Program-made: the position numbers and the translations under genes
Notes under the pieces: generated by a model
Databases searched by the model: none
Told to the model about the DNA's origin: nothing
The model's input: the letters and a program-made list of their open reading frames with translations, nothing else
Shown: positions 22,801-34,778 of the stretch, piece by piece
Layout of the letters: the number at the start of each line of letters is the position of its first letter
How positions within the stretch are numbered: position 1 is the first letter of the stretch
From: Cryptomeria japonica
Lineage: Eukaryota > Streptophyta > Pinopsida > Cupressales > Cupressaceae
Reading direction: 5' to 3'
Assembly: GCF_030272615.1 (NCBI RefSeq)
Contig: NC_081405.1
Span: 308,488,014 to 308,552,013 of the forward strand
DNA: 64,000 nucleotides

Positions 22801-25215
22801 GTATGGGAAATAACCAAATCTCCCAACCATTCACAACTAAACATTAAATTATATAAACCAAAAGTCATAGATATTAAACATGTCACATAATATCCCACCA
22901 AAGATTATATTATATACATAAATATTTATTTCCACCAATCAAACATTAATATTACTCAAATAATTCCTCCTCTAAAGTAGGAAGGAAAATAAGGAAAACA
23001 ATTACATTGATTATGTAATCCCAATAACTCAAACATACACATAAATAATACAAGAATAATATTATTATAACTCACACCTTATCTTATATAAATAGTATTT
23101 AATTTATTTAATAAAATAATATTGGTAATAATTAACCTATTATAACAATAAATATCAAATAAATTAAATAAATAAAAATAGAATAAAAGGAAATAAAACA
23201 CAACTATACACAAATTAATTGCAAAGGGTGAATTTATAATAATTGCACCTAAACTTATAAAAATAGACATTTAATTTATATATTAATATTAATAATATTT
23301 ATCCATATACCAAAATAAATAATAAAAAATTTAAATTAAATAAAATAGAATTAAAGGGATAAAGCACAATTACTCTCATATCCCTCTGCAAGATCACATA
23401 ACCAAAATGGAGATTAAAGCAACTTAGGTAAAGCAATCAAGACAAGGGTCAAAACCAAGGCAAGGAATAGGGTTAGGCATGGTAGGGTCTTAGTTTCACC
23501 TTCAATCACCTACCATTGGGAAAGGAGGAATTATCGAACCTTTGGGACCAGGTGGAGTCAGTGCCTAGTACCTGCACTCCTGTACAACATCATCCAGGAA
23601 CAAACATGTACATGTATTATATTCATTAGATCAACATAGTCAAGTGAAAGAGAATTATAAAATCACATCCTTCTCATCACAAGTGATGTGATATCATCCC
23701 TGACACACTTGTAGATATTAAAACAATATAAATATACGTATATCATAACCAAACAACCTTACTCATATCCAATAGAATTATCAAAACCAGGGTTAGCACA
23801 AGATATAACATCTTAAATAGAAAACATAAACCATATCATCTAAGAGATGTATATTCACAAGTTCCATCAAATAGTAAACCCTAACATCATCAAGTAGGCC
23901 TAAATACATAATGGTCATCATAAGTATCATAATATTTCCCTGATATGATGAAGTATCTCAAACATGAAAGGACAAAGCATGAAAATATGAAGTAACAAGA
24001 CATGAAAGAGTCCATTAGTACCAACCACAACCATCATAGAGTATGAACCATAGAGAGGAATTACATCTTCCCCACCTAAGACTCAACTTACTCCCAAAAG
24101 TTACAAGGCTAAGATGAAAACACACACACATTAGTCCTAAACCTTAATTTGAATGATGCCAAGGTATACCTTTCCTTTAGAATTAATGCAAACAATATAA
24201 CTTCAATCTTCATTATAAAATTCATAAATACGTAAAAGCATCTTAGCTCAATAATTTCTTAACTCCAAGTAAGATAGTAATTGCAAGAGTTTCCCTTTAC
24301 ATCCTCCAATTATTCAAAATTAATGCACTACATAAGAGATAAAAAAAGATACATCATTTTATAATAAATATCCTAATATACTCAAATACCTTCAAGAGAC
24401 CATTTTTTCTACAACATTGTTGCAAGATATAAGTTTATATCATAATTCCCATCACTAGGCTAGTATCCATAAGACACAAAACACAACAGCTCACACTTTT
24501 CAAGCATGACAAAACTTCTTCAACATCTATATACATAGTAAGGAGGATAGATATATATTTTACATGACATTTAACACATACACACTCCTCTATATTGCCA
24601 AAGAAGTCACATCATACATTATTTAAAATCCATAGTCTAGGCTCATAAAAAGAAACAAGATTCATGACATATAAAACATCTCAACATTGACACAAAAAAT
24701 GCTAAGAATGAAGCACAACGAAGTCTCAACTAAAGAGGAGACAATTTCACTACATGTGACAAATACTTGATGCATTCTTCACCTAGTAGATTATTCATAT
24801 GAATCCTTATTCAATAGTTACACATAAAACATACATAAGCATTCATAGGGAACCTACAGTTCATTAACATTTAACTATTATATATCATACAAACCTCTTT
24901 AATCCAAACATACTTCTCTTTAACATTTCATATAATCTATAAAGCTACACATATATTTCATCTTGAAAAACATATTTCATTTCCTCAATCAACAATAATA
25001 TTATCTAATTGCTTGACATGCCTAGTGCACTTCTCTATGGTGTCCTCCTGTAAACTCACTATTAGAGTTTTGGATTGAACATAGTAGAAATAATACCTAA
25101 TACATAATTAGGGCCAACAATAGTGAACATTTGAAATAATCACCACATACATCAAAAGAGAAGCCCAAATGGGGAAATTATCAAGTCCAACATTAAATCA
25201 CGAAAAAATATAGCA
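19851..25215. other. G-poor region without recognisable genes
   Basis: Over about 5.4 kb the plus strand is rich in A and C and clearly poor in G. The longest frames are short and look like chance. The same composition resumes at about 34780, so the region was once continuous and was later split by the solo LTR and element D. Such skew can come from an old minus-strand LTR element, but no LTR pair, PBS or pol was found. A 9-bp minisatellite lies at 22451-22477. Confidence 0.45.
22451..22477. repeat. Minisatellite (AAAGTGTAG)3
   Basis: Three exact copies of a 9-bp unit, followed by a diverged AAGAAACGTAG. Confidence 0.7.
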
Positions 25216-25220
25216 ATATC

Positions 25221-26020
25221 TGCTGGCAATATGAAGGAATTGATTATGTGTTGCATTGGTATTTTGTCATTTATGTCAACACTAGCTGTTATGATTGGTT
25301 ACTGGCAGATAGATTTTGGTTACCGGTAGAAGAGCTAGTGTTACTGGCAGAAGGGACTATCAGTTGGATACTATCGACATGTTTGGATCAATGGAATTAG
25401 TTTGGTTTGATGTTTATGGAGTATGTTTTGGTTAGTTGGTATTGATTTGATGATCAGATGCTATCATACACTCTAGTAAGCCTATACCGGGAAGGGTTTA
25501 AGGTTTTACTAGCAGAGCTTTTACTGAGAATCTTTGACAAGATGCATAAGTGGTGTTGGTGTGACTTGTAGATCAAATTCAGGATGCAAAAGGTGATCCT
25601 TGATCATGCCTCGACTAATTGGAGATGTTGCTTTGGCGTGGTGGACCCAAATTAGGTTCGGTACCTATCTAGGTTATGGACCGGTATCATGTAACATGTT
25701 CTCTACATGTTACCGGGATGATTTATGGATTGGTTAATGTTGTTTTGGTCTAAAGCCGACATGACATATCATTGTAATATGGATGTATGTAATGATCTTA
25801 TTGTAATATCTCTTAGGTGGCTGACCTAATTAGTTTAGGCCTTAGGGTTTGTATAAATTGATGTAAGATCTCATTGTAGATTATGGTTGTGGTCATCAAA
25901 TGAAAAATCATATGCGAAGGAGATTTGGTTGATCATAGGTGATCGAATTGAGTTTATGTAAGAGGTCAAAGGCCTTCGGTATTGAGCATAACTAGGACTA
26001 TAATCAGGAATGGTAGATGC
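25221..26020 (+). repeat. Solo LTR of family C, left part
   Basis: Begins TGCTGGCAATATGAAGGAATTG, a diverged form of the element C LTR start, and follows it through GTTGCATTGRTRTTTTGTCAT..GTCAACACTAGCT to GGTAGATGC. There it is cut by element D, whose target duplicate GATGC is at 26016-26020. The right part is 34341-34773. The outer flanks ATATC (25216-25220) and ATTTC (34774-34778) match at 4 of 5 bases, as expected for an old insertion reduced to one LTR. Confidence 0.8.
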
Positions 26021-27171
26021 TATAATACCCTAAAATTGGTCATCTAAACCATGGGCCCCTAATCTCGACAACATCACCAAGGTCCTAAAAAAAGGCAATT
26101 AAATCAATCTTGAGCACATTATTAATTCTTTAATCATCAAAAATCACATGGCAAATCAATTACTCAATATTAATTAAATATTTATTTAATTAATCAAATC
26201 ATTTCCAAGAATATCATTTTGATCAATTATCCCATTTTAATTTATTAAATATCTTTGCATATTTAATTAATTAATAAATTTGCCATTCAATTATGCAAAA
26301 AGGATTAATTTATTACAAAAGATGAATTAATTTATTACAAAGAGTTGAATTGAAAATAAAACAAAAAAAAGAATTGAATTGAGAGAGAAATCAAACTTGA
26401 GATATTATTTCTTTTTCTAAATTTAGAACTTGAAATAAAAAAAGCAATTTAATTGAATTATTGAATTATTCTCTAAAATTGGAACTCAAAGCTTTTCAAA
26501 AAAAGAAGTTCAGTTGCATTGAAAAGACCTTTTTCTTGAATGAATTAAAGAATTATCTATTTTTATCAGATATGCATGGAAATTAAATTATTATTATTTT
26601 CCAATGCATCTTGGACTTCTAATTTGAATGCATTTCAATTAAACTATAATTGGAATCTATCTCAAGGTTAACTAAACATGATTTCTCAATTATTTCAATT
26701 AATCCTAAATTGAACTTTTTCTCTTGTGATTCTCTATAAATTCAGTCTTCAGCTCTCATTCCAATTCACCCTAGAGATTTTTGAGAACATGCTTGGAGAT
26801 TATTATCACACTAATTTCTCTTTGGAGTCATTGAAGATTATTGTGCTTTTTAGATTATTTGCATCCATTTTATATCCATTATTGCTTGCATCCATTGTTG
26901 CTTGAATTGATTATTATTGCTTGAATTATTCATCCATCTTGCATCCATATAGCTTAATATCATATAGATTAAATCCTTCATCTTGGTGTAGTCTAGTCAC
27001 TGGTATTGCTTATAAAAATCTGAGAGCAATCTTATACTAGTATCTTTTAGAAGGCAATTAGTCGCTTTGCTATGGTTTATTTCTTATTGATTATTGATTA
27101 CTAACCATGCATATAATGACTTAATTGAAGTGTTGTGCTTGCAGCTACAAGTTCACTTTTTCACACACACA
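26021..27171 (+). repeat. 5' LTR of element D
   Basis: 1151 bp, starting TATAATACCC (the canonical TG is changed to TA; the 3' copy has TGTAATACGC) and ending TTTTTCACACACACA. Confidence 0.88.
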
Positions 27172-27200
27172 TCTCTTGCACCCACCGTGGGGCCCGAAGA
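27172..27200 (+). other. Primer-binding region of element D
   Basis: TCTCTTGCACCCACCGTGGG follows the LTR directly. The CCCACCGTGGGGC core resembles that found in Tat/Ogre-type Gypsy elements. The tRNA identity cannot be settled by eye. Confidence 0.45.
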
Positions 27201-28391
27201 CTGCATTTTTTTGGCCTCCAAGATTGATTGCTTTATTTTTTGTTATTTTCCAGGTTTTAGATTTTTTGGTTTTTCGTCCGTACATCTCATACAACAATTT
27301 TACAAGCTGAAACGAAAAACTACAGGTGTCGCACGAATTGCAAATATCCTATTGTACGAGCAGATCCTCTGTCGTACGAGCAAACGTCATCAGCAATCTT
27401 CTTTCATACGATACTGCATCCTATCTTGTATGAGTCAAGTGTTTGTCATACGATTCTGTACTTTTTGGTAAAAAAGGCAAATTTCATAATTTTCTCATTT
27501 CTGATTGATTATTCTGACGACTGACCCTGACTATTTATCTATCTATCTCAGAGTTTTTCATAGCCTAACTAGTTTTTGCAGAATGCTTGTCGAAGAATAT
27601 GCTTGTCACATAAAGACAATATGACTACTGATTCGTTGTCTTTGCAGATTGCCTAAGGAGAATTGTCTAAACATCATGTATTCTTTAAATTCATTTGTAG
27701 GAATCTAACTTGCTATCTGGTTAAAGAATAAATCTATCTTTTGTTCTTTTAGAAGATTCTGAGAGGTAGGAGAGTATGCTCTTGTCTTTTTCTAGACAAT
27801 CAGAAATTCAGACCCTTGAAGCTTTTTCTTTGTTTGAGATTTGTACATCTTTAGCAGGCCTGCCCTCCCGAGGGGTTGATAAACTCTTAAAGCCATTACG
27901 GCCGGTGTGAGGGGAATGACCTAAGTGGGAATGGCTAGATGCCAAGTACTCCAACCCACTATAAAATAAACATGATTTGATGAAAATCAAGTCAATGGCA
28001 GTGCTCGGGAATAGGTCTCCTCTATACCTTCGGGTACATTAAACCTCAGTTTTCAAGGCTGGGAGACCTCTTAATTGAGTTTATACCTCGACGCGCTGAA
28101 CAGATCCCTGACTAAATCCAATTTAAAATTAGAAGCTACCCAGTTCATCTCCGAAAGGGGGATAATCTTTGTGCAAGAGAGATAGTAACTCTCTCAAGAT
28201 ACTTGTCATTTCGTGCCCCCATTAGCATTTGGAGTCGGATAATATGGCATTGAGAATCCATTGCGTGAGACTCAGCGGCTGTATTCTGATTAGCTATTGG
28301 GTGTGTACCTGAGTCTACAAGCAAAGGTTTTCTTTCCTCACCAAATTCCTTAGGGTTTGCATGTTGTGATTGGAGTCACTATACATACTAC

Positions 28392-28739
28392 TTGTTTTCT
28401 GTATTTTTCATCCCTGAAACAAAAACTGAAATACCAAAAATTGGTGAAGACCAGAAACAACTCAGTGAGTCAAAACTCTGTCTGTATCAGAAACTAGTCC
28501 ATCCTAAGTCGAAACTCTGTCCGTGTCAGAAACTAGTCAGTCCTAAATCAAAACTCTATCCATGTAAGAAACTAGTCCATCCTGAGTCGAAACTCTGTCC
28601 ATGTCAGAAACTAGTCCATTTTAAGTCAAAAATCTGTCTGAGTCAGAAACTAGTCTATCCTGGTAAAAAATTAGTCCATCTCAGAATTGGTCATACTCAG
28701 TTATCATACTCAGCAATCGAAAAAACTCAAAATTTCTAG
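28392..28739 (+). repeat. 39-bp (13-codon) tandem repeat array
   Basis: Five to six copies of a 39-bp unit run from about 28466 to 28680, in one open frame that encodes the repeat QKLVHPKSKLCPC with small changes. Keeping the frame through all copies suggests they arose in coding sequence, or simply that 39 is a multiple of three. No known domain recognised. Confidence 0.7.
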
Positions 28740-29447
28740 GCTCTATCCTATGAACAATCATATGAGTCTGATAATTCATCATCCTATATCACTTCTTATG
28801 TCATACGAGTCTTCTGGTTTGTCATCCTAGACCTAATCCTATGTCATACAAGTCATTTTATTCTATCATTTGACTCTGTATCTTGTGTCGTATGAAATAG
28901 AACTGCTTTGAATCTTTTGTCATCCTGCACATGCCCATTTGTCGTATGGTATGAGGCAACAACTTGTACAAAACAGAACTATTGTCATCCTGTAGCTGCT
29001 AAATTATCAACCGGTCCAGAAAATCCTATCGTACGAGTCTCTGGTTTTGTCAGAACAGAACAATCAAACTTGCCTAAAAATAGCTTACAACAAACATAAT
29101 ACTAGTTATTATTTTCCTGAGCATAAACAGATCAAGACAGTGTACCTCTGCCATTTGCGTTGCACGATTTGGTCGATCACCTTTCAGCTAGTTCAATCAA
29201 CTACTTATCAAATTTTAGTCACTTAGACAACGTTTTATACAAGATAGATCATTCCTGAAACCAGACTGAATCTTACACTACCCTTAGAATCAACTTAGAT
29301 AACATCTTAGACAGGATAGATCATTCCTGAAATCAAACTAAATCTTAGTTGTTTCTCCTAAACAATACTCTAAACAGAACAACTAGCTCTAAAATTGATC
29401 TTGACCTCTGCATCACAAACACATTTAGGTCATACAAATCCATAAAG

Positions 29448-29792
29448 ATGCCTATTTAAACTAGGAGTTCTCGTAAGAAACAAGCCAAAGGCAAAGAACA
29501 AACCTTGACCTATCAAGATAATCCATTCTACGTGAAGGATCCACTCACTGACATGCCATCATCATCAAGCGGACCAATTTTTGATGAACCAAAATCTCCC
29601 ACTATACATGAGACAGAATACAATGATGGAAACAAAAATGACTGTAATATTCCTGAAAATCATAATGACTCCTCATCATCAAGTGAAATTGACGAAGATG
29701 CTGAACCTCCAGAAAAAGAAATCCTTGATTGTCAGAAAGACAAAGACTTTAGAAAAAAAACAAAACTATTTGTGTACCATGAGTATAGGTGA
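29448..29792 (+). pseudogene. Small acidic ORF of element D (possible gag remnant)
   Basis: An ATG at 29448 opens a frame with one early stop (fourth codon). A basic start (TRSSRKKQAKGK) is followed by a Ser- and Asp/Glu-rich stretch to 29792. Position after the leader and the basic start would suit the beginning of gag, but no capsid or zinc knuckle follows. It ends 31 bp before the tail of the antisense frame, so the two are convergent. Function not recognised. Confidence 0.4.
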
Positions 29793-29823
29793 GTCTTCCC
29801 TTTTAGTAACAAGTGTCTGAACA

Positions 29824-31407
29824 TCATATCCAATAGGAAGTTTGGCACCTTGTTTTGCTAGTAACCTCAACTAGCTGTCGGTCTTGCTCCGCTAGTTGAC
29901 TCTGAGCCACTGACAACCGTGACTGCTGCTCCGCAAGACGTGCTCTCATTGACCATCACATGTTAGCCCCCTGCTCTCTCGTAGGCTCTCCACCACCATC
30001 TCCACTACCATCTCCACCTGTGGCTCCACCTTGCTCATCCCACCGCTGCCAGACCTACCTCAGAGCTGCTCACTCCTCCTCTCTGCCACCCAACCTCACG
30101 CCTACTCTCCTAAGGGATCCACCCTCACCCCTTTGTTGTCCAACATCAGCTCGCACCCTATTGCTGCTAGCACTAGGATCACCACCAGTCTGTCATGGAG
30201 CATCTAGTCTCTATGCCTGTCCCTGCCTATGGCCCTGCCTTTGGCCTTGTCCCTATGCTGGTGTGGGGGTATCATCCTCCACATCCTCAATATGAGGAGT
30301 CTGCTCTCCTGGATCTGTAAACCGAGGGAATGGATGCTGCTGAAAGTAATCCCTGTACTGGGGCAATACCCCCGCATCTGCTATATCATCCAGGTAATCC
30401 CACCTCAAGCACCATAAACCTGTCACCTCCTGCATCGCTAAAGCATAGGATAACCTAGCTGACCATCCCTGTCTCTCCTCATCAGTGTATCAAACATACA
30501 CTGTATACTCCTGAGAGATCCCCTGAGGTCATCCGTACTGCCTCATCACTTGTGAAACGATGAATCGCTCCACCATAGTCTGTGACCTCCCAATCAGTGG
30601 GCGTGTAACAAAAAGGTCTCTCCGAACCACCTGCCAATCATCCCATGACTCCAACCCCCTGTACGGTCTCCATATGATAGCTACCAGATCATTGAGCTAC
30701 CATCGCCAGAAGTTTGTCTTGCCCAGATGGGGCTGCGTAATATATCCAACATACTTGTAAATAATCGGCTGCCCTGGCTCTCTACTGTTATCTACAATCG
30801 GCTGACAAACGGGAAGGTACTCCCAAGCCCACACCTATAAAATGTACACCCCTGCAGCCATGCTCTGCCCATCTCTGTAAACAATCTCATGCATCTCCTG
30901 ATACATATGGGCCAACAAACAAGAGCTCCAACTAAGTCTTTGAGGGGTCTCTATCAACCTCTCCAATATATGACCCCATCTACTCTGGAAACCTTGTTGC
31001 CCTCTATCTGGCATCAAGAAGCAACCAATGAAACCTGCTAGGACACATGCTCTTGGATACTCCTCACTTTACCTGCTCATCAATATATCCCAACTCATGG
31101 AACAAGTCAAGATATCGGGATCCCTGAATACATTCCTAAGAGCCTATAGTCCAGGTAACAATACAGTATCATAATCCACCTTATCCCCAGCAAAAGGGAT
31201 ACAAAGGATCCTTTACACATCCTTGGGAGTGATAGTCAACCCCCCAACTGGAAAATGAAAGGTATTATGCTCTGAATAAAACAGCTCTACCAATGCTGTG
31301 AGCATCCCGTGGTTCACATGGTTATCAGGTAACCTGATTAGGTAAGTCAAGCCACACATACCAACATGAGCCTGCTCAACCTCAGACAAATCATGAACTA
31401 AAGCCAT
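29824..31407 (-). pseudogene. Plant mobile domain (PMD/MAIN-like) reading frame, antisense in element D
   Basis: Reads on the minus strand from ATG 31407 to TGA 29824 in a single frame of 528 codons, with at least eight internal stops and no frameshift seen. PMD hallmarks: HNTFHFPVGGLTITPKDV (about 31213-31270), then WAWEYLP (about 30812-30832) and VERFIVSQVMRQYG (about 30540). A low-complexity Gly/Arg section precedes a C-terminal coiled-coil-like tail (RLAEQQSRLSVAQSQLAEQ). PMD proteins occur as plant genes (MAIN family) and as cargo of transposons; extra antisense ORFs of this kind have been reported in Tat/Ogre Gypsy elements. Several stops sit where Gln fits (for example before VWAWE), so the frame was once coding. 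Role in the element unknown. Confidence 0.8.
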
Positions 31408-33185
31408 AGTGGGAGGCTATACACATCTGAAGAGCACAGGAGGTAAGCACACCTGCAAAAAACCCAACAACGAGCATCAAAAAACATTTCAAATGAGCCT
31501 ACAAGAGAAGTTAAACATCACACAAATCCAAATAAGTCAAATACAAAAGCAAAATTTTATGTTTACACTTTCAAAAATGATCACTCTCTTTGAAATGACA
31601 AAACATAGTCAAATAGCATCTCGTACGAGTCAGGAATGGCTCTTGTATGAGAAAATAGCCTCGAATGACAAACTTTTACACATTGTATGACAAAATGGTC
31701 TTCTAATCAACCTGTCGTATGACACAAGGGTGAATCCCATACGACAAATCTAATGGCTTCAAATGACAAAAGAAAATTTGCCAGTTTATCATACGAGACA
31801 GGATCTTGTCTCACACGATAAACCGCAACACCCGACCCAAAACCTAGGAAAAACATGAAAAGAACAAAAAAATTCAAAATTGGAAGCATAAAGAGGCTAA
31901 AGATCGATCACTTACCGTTGGCTCGTAGTTTCGGGGTCGATTGTGACATCTTTGGCGCTCAAATCGATGCTAATGAGTAGGGACCACCATTTTTCTTTGC
32001 AGAAGGCTTTTTGAATTTTCAAACATGGAGGGTTAAAATGATTTGAAAATGACACTTTTGTCCTATATATAGCCTAAAACCTAATTTTTCAACTTGCTTC
32101 GATGGTTATGAAAATTGTACCCTTAGCTAATTTGCCTACTCTGATTCCATTTTCGGGATAGAAATCAAAATTCGAGATCATTTTGCTAGTCAATTTCACA
32201 ATTTTGACCACTTAGCGCTTTTTCATCAAATGCTCATTCTTTCTTCAAATTAAGCTCCATTTCAATGCTGAATCTTAATTCAATTTCATTTTACACATCA
32301 ACATTTCAATTAACTCTATGCTTAATTTCTCATCAATCAACTCCGAAATTTTCAAAAAAATAAAAATCCTAAGAATCAATTTGTGCTCAAATAACTTATT
32401 TTCGCCAAACAATTGCTTATAATCAATCCCTCGCTATCTTTCGATTTTGCTCTCGAGGGGGCATACTCACACCCTTATGACTTCACATCTCACAAGTCGA
32501 GAAATTTTTTCAAATCTTCATCAAAAGTTGAGCAAAATCTTTCCAACTAAAGAAAATCAATCCTTATTGCTAAACGGCGTCTCAGCGTCATCACTTCACA
32601 TCAAGTTGAGATCTCTCGATCATCTGAATCAAATAAATCGCTAAGGGGCATATCATTTTCATCACTTCAAATCAAGCTAATATTTGTCTTTCATCTAAAT
32701 TAATCTCTTAACATGAATCGGTTTCATCTCTTCAAATCAAACTGATTATTCGTTTAAACTCAATCAAAATTTTAAAGAGTTTCTTTGATTACACTAAATC
32801 TAAGCAGGTGTTCAGTATTCATTTCTTGATCAAGCTAAACGGTTCATTCTTTACTCATCTTGTCTTGATCAATCAAGTTCAAGATCGATTTTTATCATCA
32901 CTCACTGCATCTAAGATCAATCAAGTTCTAGATCAGTAAGATCTGCTTCTTGATTAATCAAGTTCAAGTTCGATATCTCTTTTTTCTATCATTCCTCAGT
33001 TCAATCAAGTTCGGGATCGGTATCACTTTAATCAGACTTCATTAAGCTTCGTTGCTTTGAATCGAGCTAAACACCTTGCTTTTTATCTAGTTTGTGATCA
33101 ATCAAGTTCAAAACTAGCATCTCCTAGATATCACACATTCTTTGAACCAATGCGCTACTCGCACATTAATTCAAAGAGGGGCGAA
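31408..33185 (+). other. 3' tail of element D with degenerate repeats and PPT
   Basis: From about 32440 the tail repeats GATCAATCAAGTTC(A/T)(A/G)GAT-like units at irregular spacing (near 32867, 32918, 32955, 33002, 33092). A purine tract AAAGAGGGGCGAA ends at 33185, next to the 3' LTR. The 31.6-31.8 kb part carries minus-oriented copies of the TCGTACGA motif. No coding signal. Confidence 0.55.
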
Positions 33186-34335
33186 TGTAATACGCTAAAA
33201 TTGGTCATCTAAACCATGGGCCTCTAATCTCGACAACATCACCAAGGTCCTAAACAAAGGCAATTAAATCAATCTTGGGCACATTATTAATTCTTTAATC
33301 ATCAAAAATTACATGGCAAATCAATTACTCAATATTAATTAAATATTTATTTAATTAATCAAATCATTTCCAAGAATATCATTTTGATCAATTATCCCAT
33401 TTTAATTTATTAAATATCCTTGCATATTTAATTAATTAATAAATTTACCATTCAATCATGCAAAAAGGATTAATTTATTACAAAAGATGAATTAATTTAT
33501 TACAAAGAGTTGAATTGAAAATAAAATAAAAAAAAGAATTGAATTGAGAGAGAAATCAAACTTGAGATATTATTTCTTTTTCTAAATTTAGAACTTGAAA
33601 TCAGAAAAGCAATTTAATTGAATTATTGAATTATTCTCTAAAATTGGAACTCAAAGCTTTTCAGAAAAAGAAGTTCAGTTGCATTGAAAAGACCTTTTTC
33701 TTGAATGAATTAAAGAATTATCTATTTTTATCAGATATGCATGGAATTAATTTATTATTATTTTCCAATGCAACTTGGACTTCTAATTTGAATGCATTTC
33801 AATTAAACTATAATTGGAATCTATCTCAAGGTTAACTAAACATGATTTCTCAATTATTTCAATTAATCCTAAATTGAGCTTTTTCTCGTGTGATTCTCTA
33901 TAAATTCAGTCTTCAGCTCTCATTCCAATTCACCCCAGAGATTTTTGAGAACACGCTTGGAGATTATTATCACACTAATCTCGCTCTGGAGTCATTGAAG
34001 ATTATTGTTCTTTTTAGATTATTTGCATCCATTTTACATCCATTATTGCTTGCATCCATTGTTGCTTGAATTGATTATTATTGCTTGAATTATTCATCCA
34101 TCTTGCATCCATATAGCTTAATATCATATAGATTAAATCCTTCATCTTGGTGTAGTCTAGTCACTAGTATTGCTTATAAAAATCTGAGAGCAATCTTATA
34201 CTCGTATCTTTTAGAAGGCAATTAGTCGCTTTGCTATGGTTTATTTCTTATTGATTATTGATTACTAACCATGCATATAATGACTTAATTGAAGTGTTGT
34301 GCTTGCAGCTACAGGTTCACTTTTTCACACACACA
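33186..34335 (+). repeat. 3' LTR of element D
   Basis: 1150 bp, TGTAATACGC to TCACACACA, followed by GATGC. Confidence 0.88.
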
Positions 34336-34340
34336 GATGC

Positions 34341-34773
34341 TATTAGTGGTAGTTTATTCTTCTAGATTGTTGTCCAATTATATTGAGGTGGTTATAACCT
34401 CTCTGTAGTCAATGAGATTCCTTCGTAATGAACAGTATGCTCTAGGCAATGTGCCTTCCTATATGTGCAGGCCCCTTATTGTATCACATACTTTTTGTAA
34501 AAGTATTATCTGACTGTGGGTAGTCTTCCCACCGTGGTTTTTCCCTTTACTAGGTTTTCCACATACAAATCATGGTGTTATGTGGTATGGTTCCATTGTG
34601 TTAATTCTCCATTTCATTCCTAAGTTGTATTGCTTACCAGTATCTATTTTTGCTATTCCGGTATTCAATGTTTATGTGCTCTGGTTAAAGGTTATAAAGT
34701 GGTTTGATTAATATAATATGTTGACAACTGATTGACCCTCCCCCCTCTGATTTGTCCACTGGTTATTCTAACA
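34341..34773 (+). repeat. Solo LTR of family C, right part
   Basis: Resumes at TATTAGTGGTAG after element D. It carries the ACTGTGGGTAG..CCCACCGTGGTTTTTCCC block and the TGACAACTGATTGACCC end found in the element C LTRs, and ends TTCTAACA. With the left part the LTR is about 1.23 kb, against 1.22 kb in element C. Confidence 0.8.
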
Positions 34774-34778
34774 ATTTC

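Larger units (their letters stand above)
26021..34335 (+). mobile_element. LTR element D (large, without visible pol), nested in a solo LTR
   Basis: LTRs at 26021-27171 and 33186-34335 (about 1150 bp each), inside a perfect GATGC target duplication (26016-26020 and 34336-34340). Five differences in the first 160 aligned bases (about 97%) make it the youngest element here. The leader begins with a CACCCACCGTGGGGCCCG tract like that seen after the LTR in Tat-type Gypsy elements. The 6-kb interior shows no protease, RT, RNase H or integrase. It holds 13-codon tandem repeats, a small acidic plus-strand ORF, an antisense plant-mobile-domain frame and a repetitive tail. It probably moved with enzymes supplied in trans; the Gypsy assignment is an inference. 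Confidence 0.85.

Noticed and set aside
22650-22847. 65-codon plus-strand frame rich in Pro and Phe
   Set aside because: Expected by chance in G-poor sequence with few stops on one strand; no start context or domain.
29960-30417. Pro/Ser-rich plus-strand frames
   Set aside because: They are the opposite strand of the Gly/Arg-rich linker of the antisense PMD frame.
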